A stretch of DNA of 64,000 bases from Branchiostoma floridae. Lineage: Eukaryota > Chordata > Leptocardii > Amphioxiformes > Branchiostomatidae. The translations under genes were made by a program, and so were the position numbers. Numbering within the stretch: the first letter of the stretch is position 1; every line of letters begins with the position of its first letter. Below are positions 12,376 to 25,241 of the stretch, piece after piece. The notes under the pieces are model-generated. The model was given only the letters and a program-made list of their open reading frames with translations, was not told the DNA's origin and made no database searches. The stretch covers positions 10,510,699-10,574,698 of the forward strand of contig NC_049983.1 of NCBI RefSeq assembly GCF_000003815.2. The letters run 5' to 3'.

Positions 12376-14173
12376 TCATTGTATTCGGTATTTCACCACT
12401 GTCAGGTTTGACAAGAGCAAGACTGATACAACATCAGTATACTTGTCAAGCATTGTTTCGAGAATTTGAGCTGATAACGCCAATGACATGTGACGACTAA
12501 GTCGAGTGAGATACAACAACACTTTGGCTGGTGGACTATCCCGGGGTTACATTGATAAGTAAACCAGTACATTAGCGCATGTAGTACATGGCATAATCGT
12601 CTTATTTCACTAAAGATAATCTTGCTCCTGTCTGGTGATGTCGCAAGCAAGTCTACTATGTACATATTACATGTTATTCCCGTCTTATGGTCTCGTAATA
12701 ATATAATAATATGTTCTCTTGCACAGCAGCGCTCAATAATGCATGTGTAATGGTAATATTCCTTACTTTATTTCTTAATCCTAGTCCGCTCAGTCATGTT
12801 TTATACCATGTTCCTCGTCGCGACTCCACTTGAGCCCCTGGGGGATGTGAACTCACACTACTTGCAATACTACAAATGGCCCATCGGTGGCGCTGTTTAG
12901 TGATGACGTCAACAGGCGTTGTCAACAAGTTTCAACGGGGTGGCAGCAAAACGTAACAAGACGATGCTACGCCCTTTGAAATGCATGATATGTAATAATG
13001 AAGTATAAAAGTGTTTTGTAACAACAACATATATCAAATTACATGATTTTAACGAATTATAGATTCTATTCACAGAGGTTGTATACATGGATAGAAAACA
13101 ATGATTTTATTTTTTGCGCTCTTGTGTCGTCATAGGGGATTCCCCTACTTCGGAAATCCCCTCGAAAATGTGCACTATATATTTAGTTTCTTCGAAGAAT
13201 TTATTACAGACGACCTTGATTCCACCTCCAGGAGCAACGTGATGATGTTGAGCTCTTCCACAGTTATCTACAGAATTCCAAGACATTGAGTATACGCCAA
13301 GGTTTTACTTGGAGTAGCACAAAAGCAAGTTTAGCTTATTGTGTTGCCAAAACTGTAGTTTCACTTCCGCATCTTGTTTTTGCCATTTGAAAAGTTCTTT
13401 CCTGACATCAAGTTTTAATTTCTGATTACAACATAGGAAGACGCTATACTAGGCAACTAGGTAAGTAAAAATTCAATTTTATCTCCAAATTTGTGCTTGT
13501 AGCTACCTTTAATTTGTTAAAATTGTTGGTTGCTTTGGGGAGGGGGGCAGAGGGTATGAAACTATGACGCAGATCATCATGACCATGAGTCTTATTTCTT
13601 GGTCTGGTATTTGTTCATGGTAATTTTGCAATCAGAAAATTCGCATCTTTGATTAGAATACCATGTCTTATTTTGGATTTTATAACTCTGGATCGTCTAT
13701 GTTTGAATAGAAACTCGCAAATTTAACGGTTACATGTATCTAAAAAGGTACCAAAGGGCATTTCCCCGACAGGTCATGCTAAATCGATTGGGGAGTTTCC
13801 AAAGAAGCAGCCATTTAAAGGAAACCAGATTGAGAAGTGAAACGAGATATAGCTTCACAATGTAGTTGTTTAGGTGTCTATAGAATCACTTGAGACTTTA
13901 CTTCTGATCCTGATCGATGTTGAGGTAAATTAAAGCATGGAGGTTAAAACCTCCTGGATTAAAGCCATGACATTTTTTCATTTCAAAAGTTTTGAGCTTA
14001 CATTTGTGATATTGCATATGTACAAAGATTGATTCATCATATTCTGTTTATATTGATATTTCAAGGATTGCTATTTCATATTGATTTGACTTGAGGTGAG
14101 TTGTGAACTGTTGTACTGCCATCATAACCATGACCTGCTGTAACATTACGACTGATTGTCTCTGTACAGTACC

Positions 14174-17100
14174 ATGTCAGGGACACCCTCACCCAAAGGG
14201 TCACTAGCCTCGTCCCAGAGGTCAGCGGGGAGTGGACAATCCTCCTCGTCAGACTTTGAGATCCTGTCCAGACCACCGTCCTACCAGAACGGTTCCCCCA
14301 CACCCAATGGAGACATTCCATCCGAGTTCTCCATGAACGCAGGGGAGATGCAGTCTTACATGACAGAGCTGCTGAAGGATAACAACAGTCTCAGAGGTGT
14401 GGTAGAGGGAATGTGTTTGATACATGTAATACTATCAAATGTGCTGACAATGTATGTTTAGCACTATACCTTTTTCAGCTATTAGTTGTATATTGGACAG
14501 ATAGGGACTGCTTTCCAACATTGGCACATTGTGATAGATAGTCACTCCATACCAGGAGTATGTGTTGGCATCTATTGGAAACTTAGGGACAAACACAAAG
14601 CCAGCCCATGGGAAAGGTACTTAACATGACGGTCCTCACTTCACTTGGGTAAATATGACTGTGTAACTTCCATCAGTGATCGGACGTCCCTTGGACAGGA
14701 TGTTAAATGGAGGTTACCTGTTTGAGAAGAGCCACACCTCGAAAAAGAACCCATCACACTTATCGAAAAGGGTATTAGTGGGGGATCTTTCTGAACATTG
14801 TGAGTGACTCAATTTAAATCTGTCCAGATATGCAGCTTGTACTCTTCAGTACAAAACTGACATGCAATAAAAAGTGAAATATGCAGACACATGCATACAC
14901 TCGATTGAATTTGATCTAAAAATATGTTCCCACAGATACGATCCGTCAGAACAATGAGGACATGCGGCAGAAGATTAAGGACCTGGAGGTATGGAAGGAG
15001 AAACAGAAGCAGAATCAGGCCCTGATCGTCGGGAAGTTCACAGAGGCCAGGGAGAAGGTCCTGTCTCTGAGGAAGGAGAACTCCAGACTGAAGGCAGACG
15101 TGGCACAGTTACAGAAGACAGGAGCAGGGGATGGGAAGGTCACACAGGGACAGGTCAGTGGTTTCAACTTCTGAAGGATCGGATATTGAAGTTCTTTTGA
15201 AATTCACACATCAAATGTGTTCTTAATTGGACTAAGAAAGCGTATACAGAATGTAAACATATTCAGAAGACACCTCCTTGTACATGATTGTACATGTGGT
15301 GGTAGACTTATTTATACTTATTATAGATTATGGCGGGTATACTGTGCATTCACTACAAAGATGGAATAGAATTGCCAAATATTCTTCAATGTTCTTTCAT
15401 TTAAACCTGATTTTTTTATGGATCTGAAGAATTGTTTTTAGCTATGAGGAGGAGAGAATATAGGAGGCTGTTAATATTGCAGACACTCAAATAGCAGGCA
15501 GTGGTCATTGTTAACAGATTACAGCATATTTGTACAAATATTTGTATCAAGCAAGCATACTTGAAATCACATATCCTGTACATCCAATCCAGGGAGATGT
15601 CAGTCTGTCACAAGTTGTGTCCAAGTTAAGAGAAGAAAATGATCAGTTGCTGACTGAGAAAGAGACGCTGAACAAGACAATACAGATGTTGACTGGGGAG
15701 ATTGGGAAGATGCAGCTTAAACTGGAAGAGAAGCATTCAGAGCAGGAGGTATGTTGTATTCTTAAAGTTTAAGGATTATGGTTGTTCTTTGTCACATGTA
15801 TGCCTCTTATGTTTCTACCATGTACTTGCATTTAGCCTTTGGGCATGAACTTGCAAATAAACTTTCTACATTTGTATATTGTTAAGTTTTGAAATTGTGA
15901 CGGTGGTTTTGTGTCTTGGCATTTGCCCTCACCACTTCAAATTCATGTCTCTGTCAAACGTTTGCACTGTCATACCTTTCCCTGGTGCTGAATGACATTC
16001 ACATGGACACTAACATCTCTGTCCCTGGTGCTGAATGATATTCACACTAACACTGTCATCCCTGTCCCTGGTTCTGCATGACATTCACACTGACATTGCC
16101 ATCCCTGTCCCTGGTACTGAATGAACCAATGACTAACACTGGTATGTCAGGCACAAACCTATATAATAGTCATGTTTTAGGACGTTGAGTTTTGAAGTTT
16201 ATATCATGTCAATGACACCTACTTTTTCCCCACTTCAGATTCTTGTCTCATACAATCTCTGTATTGGAACACATCATTTCATAGTATTTGTGTGCAGTCA
16301 TCCAAAATGGATTCAAATAGTTAAAAAGATGTTGTGTCATGAAACTTTGAATCATCCAAAATACCAAAGAAACATGAGAGCACAGGTCAGCTACTAATGT
16401 TGTCATCAGATGATCTACTGCCCAACCCTGTTTAGGTGGTACTGGTTCAAAGCCCGCCCTCCCAGGGTTCAGACACCAGCACAGGCAGTTCGTTGGCCCA
16501 GCAGGTAGAGGAGTACAGACTGAAGTGTGAGCAGATGTCATCAGAGGTGACCCACTTCCAATCCCTCACTGCCAAACTGCAGGAGGATACCAAGGAGATA
16601 ACTGCAGTTAGAGACCAGCTGGCACAGGAGAACCAGGTTAGAGAGTACTGTAAATCTTGAAACATTTGCAGTACTTTTATTGTTGCAGTTTTTGCTCTAC
16701 TTCTCCATTGCAAAATTAGTAGTAAATATGTGTCTTTGTGCAGTATTTTTTCGATGTGATATTGCAAAGTTAAAATGCAACAAACTTTTAAAAAATCCCT
16801 GCATATACAAATGAATTTACGGTAACACTGTTTAACATTCTCAAGTAAAGTCGCACAACGATTGATGGATATGCTTGTAAGAAGGAGATTACACACTTGA
16901 ATTTTGTCTCAGCCTAAACCAACACTGTCAGCTTATAGTCTTTTCTATTCCCAGACAAAAACAACATATGACTGAAAATAGATTGCACATCATCAATTGT
17001 GCAATGTTGCTTGCTAGAGTCAAAGTGGTAGTTGCTATTCCATTCATGTTGTAATGACTGAAACATCCAACTGCTATTTTGTCAGGTTTTGAAGTCCAAA

Positions 17101-20100
17101 CTTGAAGCTGAACTTGAGCAGATGAAATCTGAGATGAAGACGTTGAAGCAGGCCAATGAGAGACTCCAGCTGGAGAAGGCAGACCTTGTTGCCATGAACA
17201 ATGAGATGCAGGTAAAATTTACAAACCCAGGTGTGGTTTATACTGGATTTAGGAGTACACAGGACTCCACATGCAAAAGATTTTAAGATTGTTAAGAGAG
17301 ACTTAACAAGCACAGTATAGTGCTAAGTCAACAATTTGTTCCACCCTTAGGCCAGTCTCCAGCTGTACAAGGCAGGTACCCCACCGTCCTCCCACTCTAC
17401 TCCTACTGGGTCCTTTGTGAAGGTGGAAGCAGAGGTGAAGCAGGGACCACAGGTGCAGGCAGCCATAGCAGAGGCTGCAGAAGGTATTACTGTTACCTGA
17501 ACTAACTTTGGTGTATATCCTTGATTTGCAATTTATTGACATGTACACATACATGTTCATGTAGTAGTATCAAAGACTAGCAAGTAAGTATAAGATCCCA
17601 TGTTGTTCCCCCACAGCATGAGATTGGTTGTGATCTTAGCAAAGCAAAACATTTTGTACTTAACTTCTCATTCTGTTCTAAAACTCAGCCTGAAAGAAAC
17701 TAGGTGGCTTTAATGAGCAAAATCCTACATGACGTCCATTCACAGTATTGAGGGTCTAGATTGCTGTTTTGTTTTTCTAGTTCAGAGTTTAAAAAAAGAG
17801 TGTCCCTTTGCACACTTATGTGCTGTTATGTAATAGTTACATTCTTCTTAAATTGTATATGAGACCTTTAATTGTGTATGAGACAAAAAAGCTGATTGTA
17901 CAATTTGTTATAATCTCGTCCAGAAGACATCACAGTCAGCATTGAGGAGAGACTGTCCATCCACCCTGAGGAACAGCGTGTCCGGTATGAGGACACCATC
18001 GCACAGTTCACCGCTGTGGCCAGGCAGATCTCAGAGGCAGAGCATCACAAGAAGAAGACAGAAACCACAGTTCATGACTTGCTCATCCAGCTACAGGTAC
18101 ATGTCCATACATATATTATCACCCAGAGGTCAGGACCAGGCTAGTACATATTTCACTCCATGAAGCCCTGTCTAACATTGCTTTTTCTGAGATCAGAGAT
18201 AAAGAACAAATTTTCTTACGTTTTGTGTATTTTTAATAGTTGCCTTTTAAGTCATACCTAATACATAATACGCAATACCTAATTTATAAAAAGTCGGTGG
18301 AAATAACAAAACAGTGCCACAGTGAATAAACCCCGCAGTGCCATACCGGTCCCCCAGGGGCATTGAGATTAAAGCAAACAAGGCTGGACTCCAGGTTATA
18401 CAAAGCATCCTCATATACAAATGTAGTTATGGCAGCTTATTCAAATGGTATAAAAGATAACACTTGCTCCCCACAATGCAGGAGGAGAGAACCCGAGGAC
18501 TGGACATATCAGGACAGCTGGAGACAGCCAGGAAGGAGAGGGAGGAGCTGGAGGCCAGGGTACAGGACTTGGCAGAACAGCTCAGACAGCATAGTGCTGA
18601 CAAGGACAGCACAGTAGAGCAGATGAAACAGCAGCATCAGAGCGAGGTCACTAGAATTCTCTTACTCCTAGTGACAGATCTATAATGCTAATCAGTTCTG
18701 CTTCACGGTAACTTTATAAAATAATGTTCTAAATCTAGTATTTACCAGCATGAATTATCCAATCAAATATTGATTTAGATTTATGCAAAAGGAAAACTCT
18801 TCTCCACTTTGTTCTCAAATTGATGCTTTTACTTTACACATGTAGACTACAATAGGTAGCCATAGAACAAATACATGTAATAGCCCTTCATTTTCTTGAG
18901 ATACACATTGTAACTACATTGTCAAGTATACTGTGAAATGACACAATGAATGAATGAATGATTTGAATAGAAACGATAGATCACAGCCTCAAGCTGAATA
19001 TTTTTTATTGAGTTTACTTAACAAGACAGTTGCATTTAACATTGTCTTAAGAATTCAGTAACAACATGTTTTATATTCCCATTACCCACGTTAGGCAGGC
19101 AGAAGTTTTGATAACTCTAAGTTTGTACTGCCCTCATCGACAGGTGGATAACCTGATGCAGCAGCTGGACGGCATGAAGGCGGCCCTGGAGGCAGCGCGC
19201 ACACCTGGGCAGCAGCTGCAGGTGGGGGAGGACATCCAGGTGCTGAAGTCGCAGGTGCTGTCCCTGGTGGCAGAGCTGAGGGAGACGGAGCGCAAGCTGC
19301 ACGCAGCTACACAGCATGTGGGCAGCTACAAGGACAGGTAAGCTGGGCCGGTTACCTGGACAGCTATAATTGTTGTGAAATTAACATGGCATACAGCACT
19401 ATGCTAGCATTACTGCTGGTATAATGTTTCCAACATTAAGGTAGCACTACAGACCACTTTGGTCAGTGAGTGGAGACAGATAAAATCTTTAAATGAAATC
19501 GTCTTGACTATCATTTTTTAAGGTTAGTCATCCAGAAATGAATGATAAATAACTTGAAGTTCTTGAGTGATCTCAAGAGAAGATTTGGATCACTGAAGAA
19601 GGATGCCAGGCGGCATCTTAATGTCGACTCTGTTCTGACAATTTGTCCAGTGGTATAGATTAAGAGATGCTGTCTTGGCTCTAGTTGTCCCTCACAGAAA
19701 GTTATACATGCATATACAATGTACCATTGGTGGTAAAATGAAGGACAGGTACTGCAATTTACCTTATACATGTTTGGCTTTTTATGAGAAACACCATAAA
19801 GTTACTGTCCTTTTTGGAGGCATCATAAAAGAAGTAAAAATCCTTAATTTCCTTTACTATTAAGAGATGGTGACTAAATGCTACTCAAAAGCTAAAATCA
19901 GAGATATTTGAGCCTTACCGGTTCCTCTCTTGCATTGCCCTCCAGGTCATTGACCCTAGAGCAGAAGCTGAACATGATGCAGGATGAGATGGATGAGCAG
20001 CGTCGCCGTGACGATGCTTTGATTGATGGCTTGAGGATGGAGCTAGGCAACATGGAGTCTGCACTAAACATGGAGCGGCAGGCCTCCCACATGGACAAGT

Positions 20101-23100
20101 GAGTCTGATCTAATGGCTTGTATAATTGTTTCAGAGCAAAGAAGCCATTGAGAAAATGGGACTGATAAAATGATACTGTACAGGATTTTTTTCTTTTAAT
20201 AGATGACAAAAAAATACTATTGTATTCACAGTACATACATCCATAGCAGGCTCTTTGGGGACTATTTTTTTGTCTTTTTTTTGGCTCATAATACACTTTT
20301 GATGGCCATTTCTATGGAGCCGGCAGTCAAGCAACCCAGTACAAAAAGAAATAGCCAAAGTGTATTATGAGCCAAAAAGGGCCCCCAGAGAGCCTGCTAT
20401 GGAGGCTATCCCCCTATAGTCCATACAGTACAAGAATGCATAATCATATTAGTCATAGAATGTACTAACCTGGATAGTATATCCTTCATATGTCATTCAT
20501 TTTGTGAGAGCTTAGTAAAAGTTTAGTACTGCATGTCTTGTCCAAAGACACTTGACTATGAGGATCTGTCACTCATGATCAATGCAAATTGTTGTATACA
20601 TTTTAAAATATGGTTATTTCTGTCTTTCCAGACGCACTATGGCAGAGCTGAGGTCCCGGTATGAGATCCTGTTCCAAGACTACGATGAACTGTTGAAGAT
20701 CAACACAGAACTACAGGCCAAAACTACAGAGCTACAGGCCAAGACTACACAGGTCAGGGTGTTGTCCATTTGATGTTTTGTAAGCATTATCAGAAACAGG
20801 TCTCAAAAACAAAATGAAATTCCCACGCTATGGAGGAGTGAAGACTGAATCATAAGGGCTTTCAGTTAATCGTTTGATTAAATTATAGTCAAATCTGTAC
20901 AAGTGACCACCCTATATATAAGGCCCACCTGGCCAATATGACCACTTTTTGGTGGTCCCGTACATAATTTTTGTCATTTACATAAACACTAAGGATCCTT
21001 TCTATAGTGACCACCTGTCCATATAGACCAGATTTTATCAGTCCCCTGAATGGTCTTCATGCCTGGGCAGTTTTGACAATGTATTGAAATCTAAGATAGC
21101 CATCCTCTATTCTAGCAGCATATTCTTCACTGGTACTGTTTACTACCACATTGATTGACAGAGATGCTGGTCCTGTGGGGACTACCTTGGTGAATGATAT
21201 GAAGGACAAAAAGTACTGTCATGGTAAGAACTTTAGTCTGCTTCACTGAATTAATCCAAATGAACAATGATGATGATACTGAAGGTTTTTTTTATTCCCT
21301 GTCTTGCAGGCTGCTCCACCTGGCCAGGTGAAGGAGATGAGAGAACAGGTGGACAACCTGACAGCACAGGTCATCTCTGCGGAGGACGCCCTCCGAGATC
21401 GGGAGGACAAACTCAAACGTCTGACACAGGAGATCAGCCAGATGAGGAAGGACATGGAGGAGGTACCGGTCCTTAAGGCACAGGTGAGTGTGGTTCAAAT
21501 GATGTATTCAGCATAACATTTGTGTTGGGGAAGTCACAGAAAGGGAGTTCAAAATTTGAGCACAAAGTTTCAAGCTGATTTACATGGCGTTTTTCCACAA
21601 AAAAAGTAGAGATGTTAGATATCCAACAATAACAATGACTATCCATGCTGTGCCACCAATGATGTGCGAGTCACGCGATATGGGAGATGTGTGCTAAGTG
21701 TGAATTTGCAGATTTTATTGGAAATGAAAACAATGGCAGCAGCAAAGCAGCTGTCTGGAAGGCTTGGATCTGTGTGAGTGCCATTCAGCATCAAATTTGT
21801 GTTGGTACAAAGGAAAGTCAGAGTATAGAATTCCGAGCATATGCAACACTTGTAAAAGGGATAAAACTTCAAGATTCTGGAGTTTTACAAATCCAAAGAC
21901 ATTAAGTCAATGTTTCTCTTACCTGTGAGTTTGATAAATCTGTTGTGTCCTCTCCTGTTGTGTCCGGCAGGCCGACGTGTTCAGACAGGACTTCGAGGCG
22001 GAGCGGGAGGCACGACAGAAGGCGCACGGCGACATGCAGACCCTGGAGCAGCAGAACCAGGAACTGCAGCTGGAGAACCAGCAGCTCAGGGATGAGATGG
22101 AAGTCTACACCAGGTCTGTAGCCCTTGTCACATAGTTCAGCAGTTTAAGTGACCCTGCTTCTGGACCAAAAGTTGTGAGTTCAAATCCCGGCTGTTGTTG
22201 CTCACCAAGCGTGCATGCTACTGGAAAGGGATGCGTGGAGTTCTTGTGACTGTAGTAGATCAATGTATACAGTATCATCTGTGTACATTAAGATGTTACA
22301 AGACAGAAGACATTCAGGCATGTCGTTAACGTAGATGATGAAAAGGAGGGGCCCCAGTATTGATCCCTGAGGCACCCTGTACACATGCACTCCCTAGGAT
22401 GGAACATTAGTCCACTTTACTCGTTGAATAGAGCTCTGCACTAGGAAGTTACTCCAGTTCAATGATGTCTAGTTAAAGATTACATTCACTTTCTTTCCTT
22501 GTCAGGAACCTTTCAAAATGTACATTTACTTAATATTTACTTATCTTAGCCTTTTCTGTTCAGCAAGTAGTAATTTTTGAAATTCATGTTATATTTCTAA
22601 ACTGGTGTTTGTAGCTGACAGTATATAAGTGTTGCCTTTTTTGTTCTTGTTTGTCTTCTGTTTTCATACACAGGTACAGTGGGTTAACAAAAGTTGGAAA
22701 GTTGTTGCAAGAAAAGTTTTAAATATTTGATTATTTAATAATGCATTGTTTTATAGCCATGTTTTATAAGTTATGCGATTTATATTTGTCTGCAGGAATG
22801 CCCTTGGTGAGATGCAGCGTCGGCATGGCGGGGCACCACAGATAGGCCCACCCAGCCCGCCTGCCAATGTGCCTCGCGCCAACCCCCCTCCCATGGAGTA
22901 CGCTGGGAACTATGGGTACCCACGGGGGTACCCCTACCCTGGTCCACACGAGGACTTCTTCTATGATGGACAGATGGGGAATAATGACCCCCTACAGCCA
23001 ATGAACATGGCACAGCCCAGAGTGCAGAATTTTCAACAGGCAGTACCGGTAGGTCTGGATGAAATCACCAATATGTTTCTATGTTACAGTTGAATATCTT

Positions 23101-23776
23101 GTTGATTGGAAAGGTCGACATGTAGTTTTGTCTGCCTCTCAGCTTGTTTGCTAGCCTCCTTGGTAGACTTTGAGTGGGGCTGGCTTTTATTTTATGGGAG
23201 GGGGGCGCTGGTGCACGACTTTCAACATTGGCTAAGGTTCACTTATGCCTGGAAAGGGACTTTGTTGAAGAGGGGAGCTTGCTGTGGAAGAGAGTTTGCC
23301 TTTGACGCAAGGCAAAAGTCCCTTCCATGGCAAACTCACTTCCTCAGCAAACTCCCTTTCCTGACATAAGAAAACCTAGTCAACGTTGAAAACCACGAAC
23401 CAGTGCCCCCCTCCCCTAAAACTAAAAGCCAGCCCCACTGGAAATCTGTGAAGGAGGTTAGTGTTTGAACTGTTCAAGTGTTTAGATATTTACCAGTGCT
23501 GTGTATTTTGGGCTAAGTTGAAATGTATAAATCTTATCATGACTAATGGTACACGTAAGTCTATGTTAAGTTAGTCACTGCTGCAACTTGTCAACATACA
23601 GTCAAAAAATGCACAAAAGTATTTTGTGACAAAAGTTGGACACCTGTCTTTTCCTCCAGGCCATCCCAAGACCAGCATCCCCAGACACAGAGGAGAAGAG
23701 CTGTCCCAAGTGTAACAATGTGTTCCCAGACCTGGATACACTGCAGATCCATGTCATGGAGTGTCTGGACAACTGA
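14174..23776 (+). CDS. OPTN: Optineurin-type selective autophagy receptor / NEMO-family coiled-coil protein, complete
   Basis: Fifteen coding exons join in phase to 849 codons plus stop: 14174-14396, 14936-15153, 15593-15748, 16436-16636, 17086-17211, 17351-17483, 17924-18096, 18482-18646, 19144-19337, 19946-20098, 20632-20752, 21310-21483, 21971-22113, 22796-23048, 23660-23776. Family role: cytosolic receptor that binds ubiquitin and LC3/ATG8 and scaffolds TBK1 and NF-kB signalling. Seen: a Ser-rich N-terminus with SSSSDFEIL (23-31); an N-terminal coiled coil ([18 protein letters not shown]...EVWKEKQKQ) like the OPTN TBK1/NEMO-N region; GSFVKV (328-333) at the place of the known OPTN LIR; a long coiled coil; a UBAN core DFEAEREAR (686-694); a Pro/Gly/Tyr-rich linker; and a C-terminal C2HC finger (C826, C829, H842, C846). 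OPTN is preferred over NEMO because of the LIR context. At 849 residues it is much longer than vertebrate OPTN (about 577), mainly in the central coiled coil. A splice acceptor four bases before the ATG implies upstream non-coding exons. Exon 8 uses a weak donor (GTCACT). Confidence 0.93.
14630..14790 (+). repeat. SINE body fragment in OPTN intron 1
   Basis: The blocks 'gagccacacctcg', 'aaagaacccatcacac' and 'ttatcgaaaagggta' match in order the tail of the tRNA-headed SINE at 31515-31790. The tRNA-like head is not visible here, so it is a truncated or diverged copy. Confidence 0.5.
15930..16140 (+). repeat. Minisatellite in OPTN intron 3 (unit about 42-45 bp)
   Basis: Four imperfect units of the form 'gtccctggtgctgaatgaca' + 'ttcacactgacactgtcatc' are seen. 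The same unit in reverse complement makes the array at 26165-26520 in an ATP23 intron. Since ATP23 is on the minus strand, both arrays have the same sense relative to their host transcripts. Confidence 0.7.
20240..20403. repeat. Long imperfect hairpin (foldback element) in OPTN intron 10
   Basis: The left arm begins 'tccatagcaggctctttggg' and reaches 'ggctcataatacactttt'. The right arm is its reverse complement, ending 'agagcctgctatgga'. The arms are about 75 bases with a small centre, which fits a MITE or foldback element. No target-site duplication was resolved. Confidence 0.6.
22202..22400 (-). pseudogene. LINE reverse-transcriptase fragment in OPTN intron 13
   Basis: The minus strand encodes [20 protein letters not shown] followed shortly by YTDDTVYI. 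This is the conserved palm region of non-LTR retrotransposon reverse transcriptase; the family's usual catalytic box is YADD, here YTDD. Only about 60 codons remain between stops, so it is a dead insertion antisense to OPTN. Confidence 0.85.
23173..23439. mobile_element. MITE with about 40-bp terminal inverted repeats in OPTN intron 14
   Basis: The left end reads AGTGGGGCTGGCTTTTA and continues to GGGAGGGGGGCGCTGG. The right end is the reverse complement (CCAGTGCCCCCCTCCCC...TAAAAGCCAGCCCCACT). The internal sequence is itself partly palindromic ('ggaaagggactttg' against 'caaactccctttcc'). Total length is 267 bp with no coding capacity. No clear target-site duplication was found, so the superfamily is unassigned. 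Confidence 0.75.
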
Positions 23777-24869
23777 TGGGAAGGCTACCAAACACACCCT
23801 TCCAGTAGCTGTGTTGTTTTGACTTGTTTTCTACACTTTTTTTTTAAGAAACACATTATTCAGTATGTCAGGTTGTATGACAACCAGAAAAAAGAGGAAC
23901 AAAGTGAAGAATAACAATAAGCTAACATTTTTGTTAATATACCCCTAAATGACCATTCCAGAGCAAAAACATAGTTGTATGAGTGTCTGTACATTTTTAA
24001 AAGTCAAGTTTAAGAGCCTGTTGTTGCCATTATTAACAATGAAGAGTGGCTTGTATATGTCACTTCAGCAGCATCTCTTCTTCCTAAGTCAGAAACATGA
24101 AGCTTAGGCAAGCCAGACTATACTGACTCAATAGGGGAAGCAGGAATTATGAAGGCTGCTCAGGCAATTCCTTACTCATAAATAATGTATAGCTTACATG
24201 TATCTTGTGTGATTGAACTCTGAGTTAGTGTTATAAAATGATTTTAGGTGTTAAGTACATGTATGTAAATACTTGCATTATAGAAATCTTGCACAAAAGA
24301 CTTGCCCACTGAGGTGAAATCAATATGATAAGATCTAGCTACAAGTATTTGGATGTTTTAATGATTTTGTGTATATTGTAGATAATTCATTGATCATTTT
24401 ACATTTTTATTTAGTTCAAAGCAAATGTTCCAAGAATTTTCCAACCACACAATTTTTGTTGTCAGATATCCGCATGGATATTATTATTAGATGTGTAGGA
24501 ATGGAGATACATGTAAAGATGGATTAAAGATGAATACCAGGAAAGAGGTAATGTGTTTATAATGTGAATACTAAACAGATTATGAGTGTCTGATTATTGA
24601 CAATGTCAATCATTATAAGGAATGTGCTTGCTTTACAGGAAGCCTCTGGAAACATGGCTGATGTTTCAGAATTCATGTTTATTCTGAAACATGGCTAAAA
24701 TGGTGATAAGTATTATGAATGTGTCAGCTTGTGTACATACATAATGTGTGACTGTCACTGTTAAATGAGACATAAGATTAGTCTCATAGGGCTTTAAGGC
24801 TTACTGTTAATATCTATGCAGAATATGTCGTATCTTTCATTAATGGGTGTATATTTCAGAATTGTGTGA
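23777..24869 (+). other. OPTN 3' untranslated region
   Basis: AT-rich sequence follows the OPTN stop and ends at a canonical polyadenylation signal. No splice sites or conserved frame are seen. The roughly 1.1 kb length is normal for an animal 3' UTR. Confidence 0.6.
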
Positions 24870-24875
24870 AATAAA
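24870..24875 (+). terminator. OPTN polyadenylation signal AATAAA
   Basis: A canonical AATAAA in 'gtgaaataaagtgttgaatg' lies 1.09 kb after the OPTN stop, followed by a T-rich stretch. It is the only strong candidate before the convergent ATP23 gene, whose stop lies 370 bases further on. Confidence 0.6.
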
Positions 24876-25241
24876 GTGTTGAATGAGTCCAAAACATTTA
24901 TTCCTTATCAATGATCTTTCCATTGAATCATGAAAAAGAATCATGAAGACAACAAGTTAATCATTTCTGTAAAATCAGAAATATCATAATTCATTGTGTT
25001 TTACTCTACATCAAGCATATATTCACTTAGCTGTTTACCAGGAATATGGTTGGTTATAGCCTGTGTTTACAAAATCTCTCGCTGGCTGAGGTTAATGACC
25101 CCCTCCCCGAGAGCGGCGGCAATTGTAGGGCCGGCCGCTAGGGGTCCAATTTTAGTCTGGCTAGATTGGTCAGTCAAATACATTTGACTAATGCTATAAA
25201 AATTACCTGAGATTGAGAACTACATTTTGTCACCAATCACA

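Larger units (their letters stand above)
5265..14173. other. Long gene-free intergenic stretch
   Basis: No conserved protein-coding exon was recognised on either strand across this roughly 9 kb. It holds the interspersed repeats listed separately (6.3, 8.2-8.56, 11.5 and 12.1-12.4 kb), a CpG-rich patch at 10.49-10.68 kb, and a CRE-like TGATGACGTCA at 12901-12911. A direct repeat of about 50 bases lies near 6185-6275. Non-coding 5' exons of the optineurin gene must lie here, because the first coding exon is preceded by a splice acceptor, but I cannot place them. Confidence 0.4.

Noticed and set aside
14174-23776. NEMO/IKBKG identity for this gene
   Set aside because: The UBAN and zinc finger fit both families, but the TELLKDNN...WKEKQK segment and the FVKV LIR context fit optineurin better. 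A shared ancestral form remains possible.
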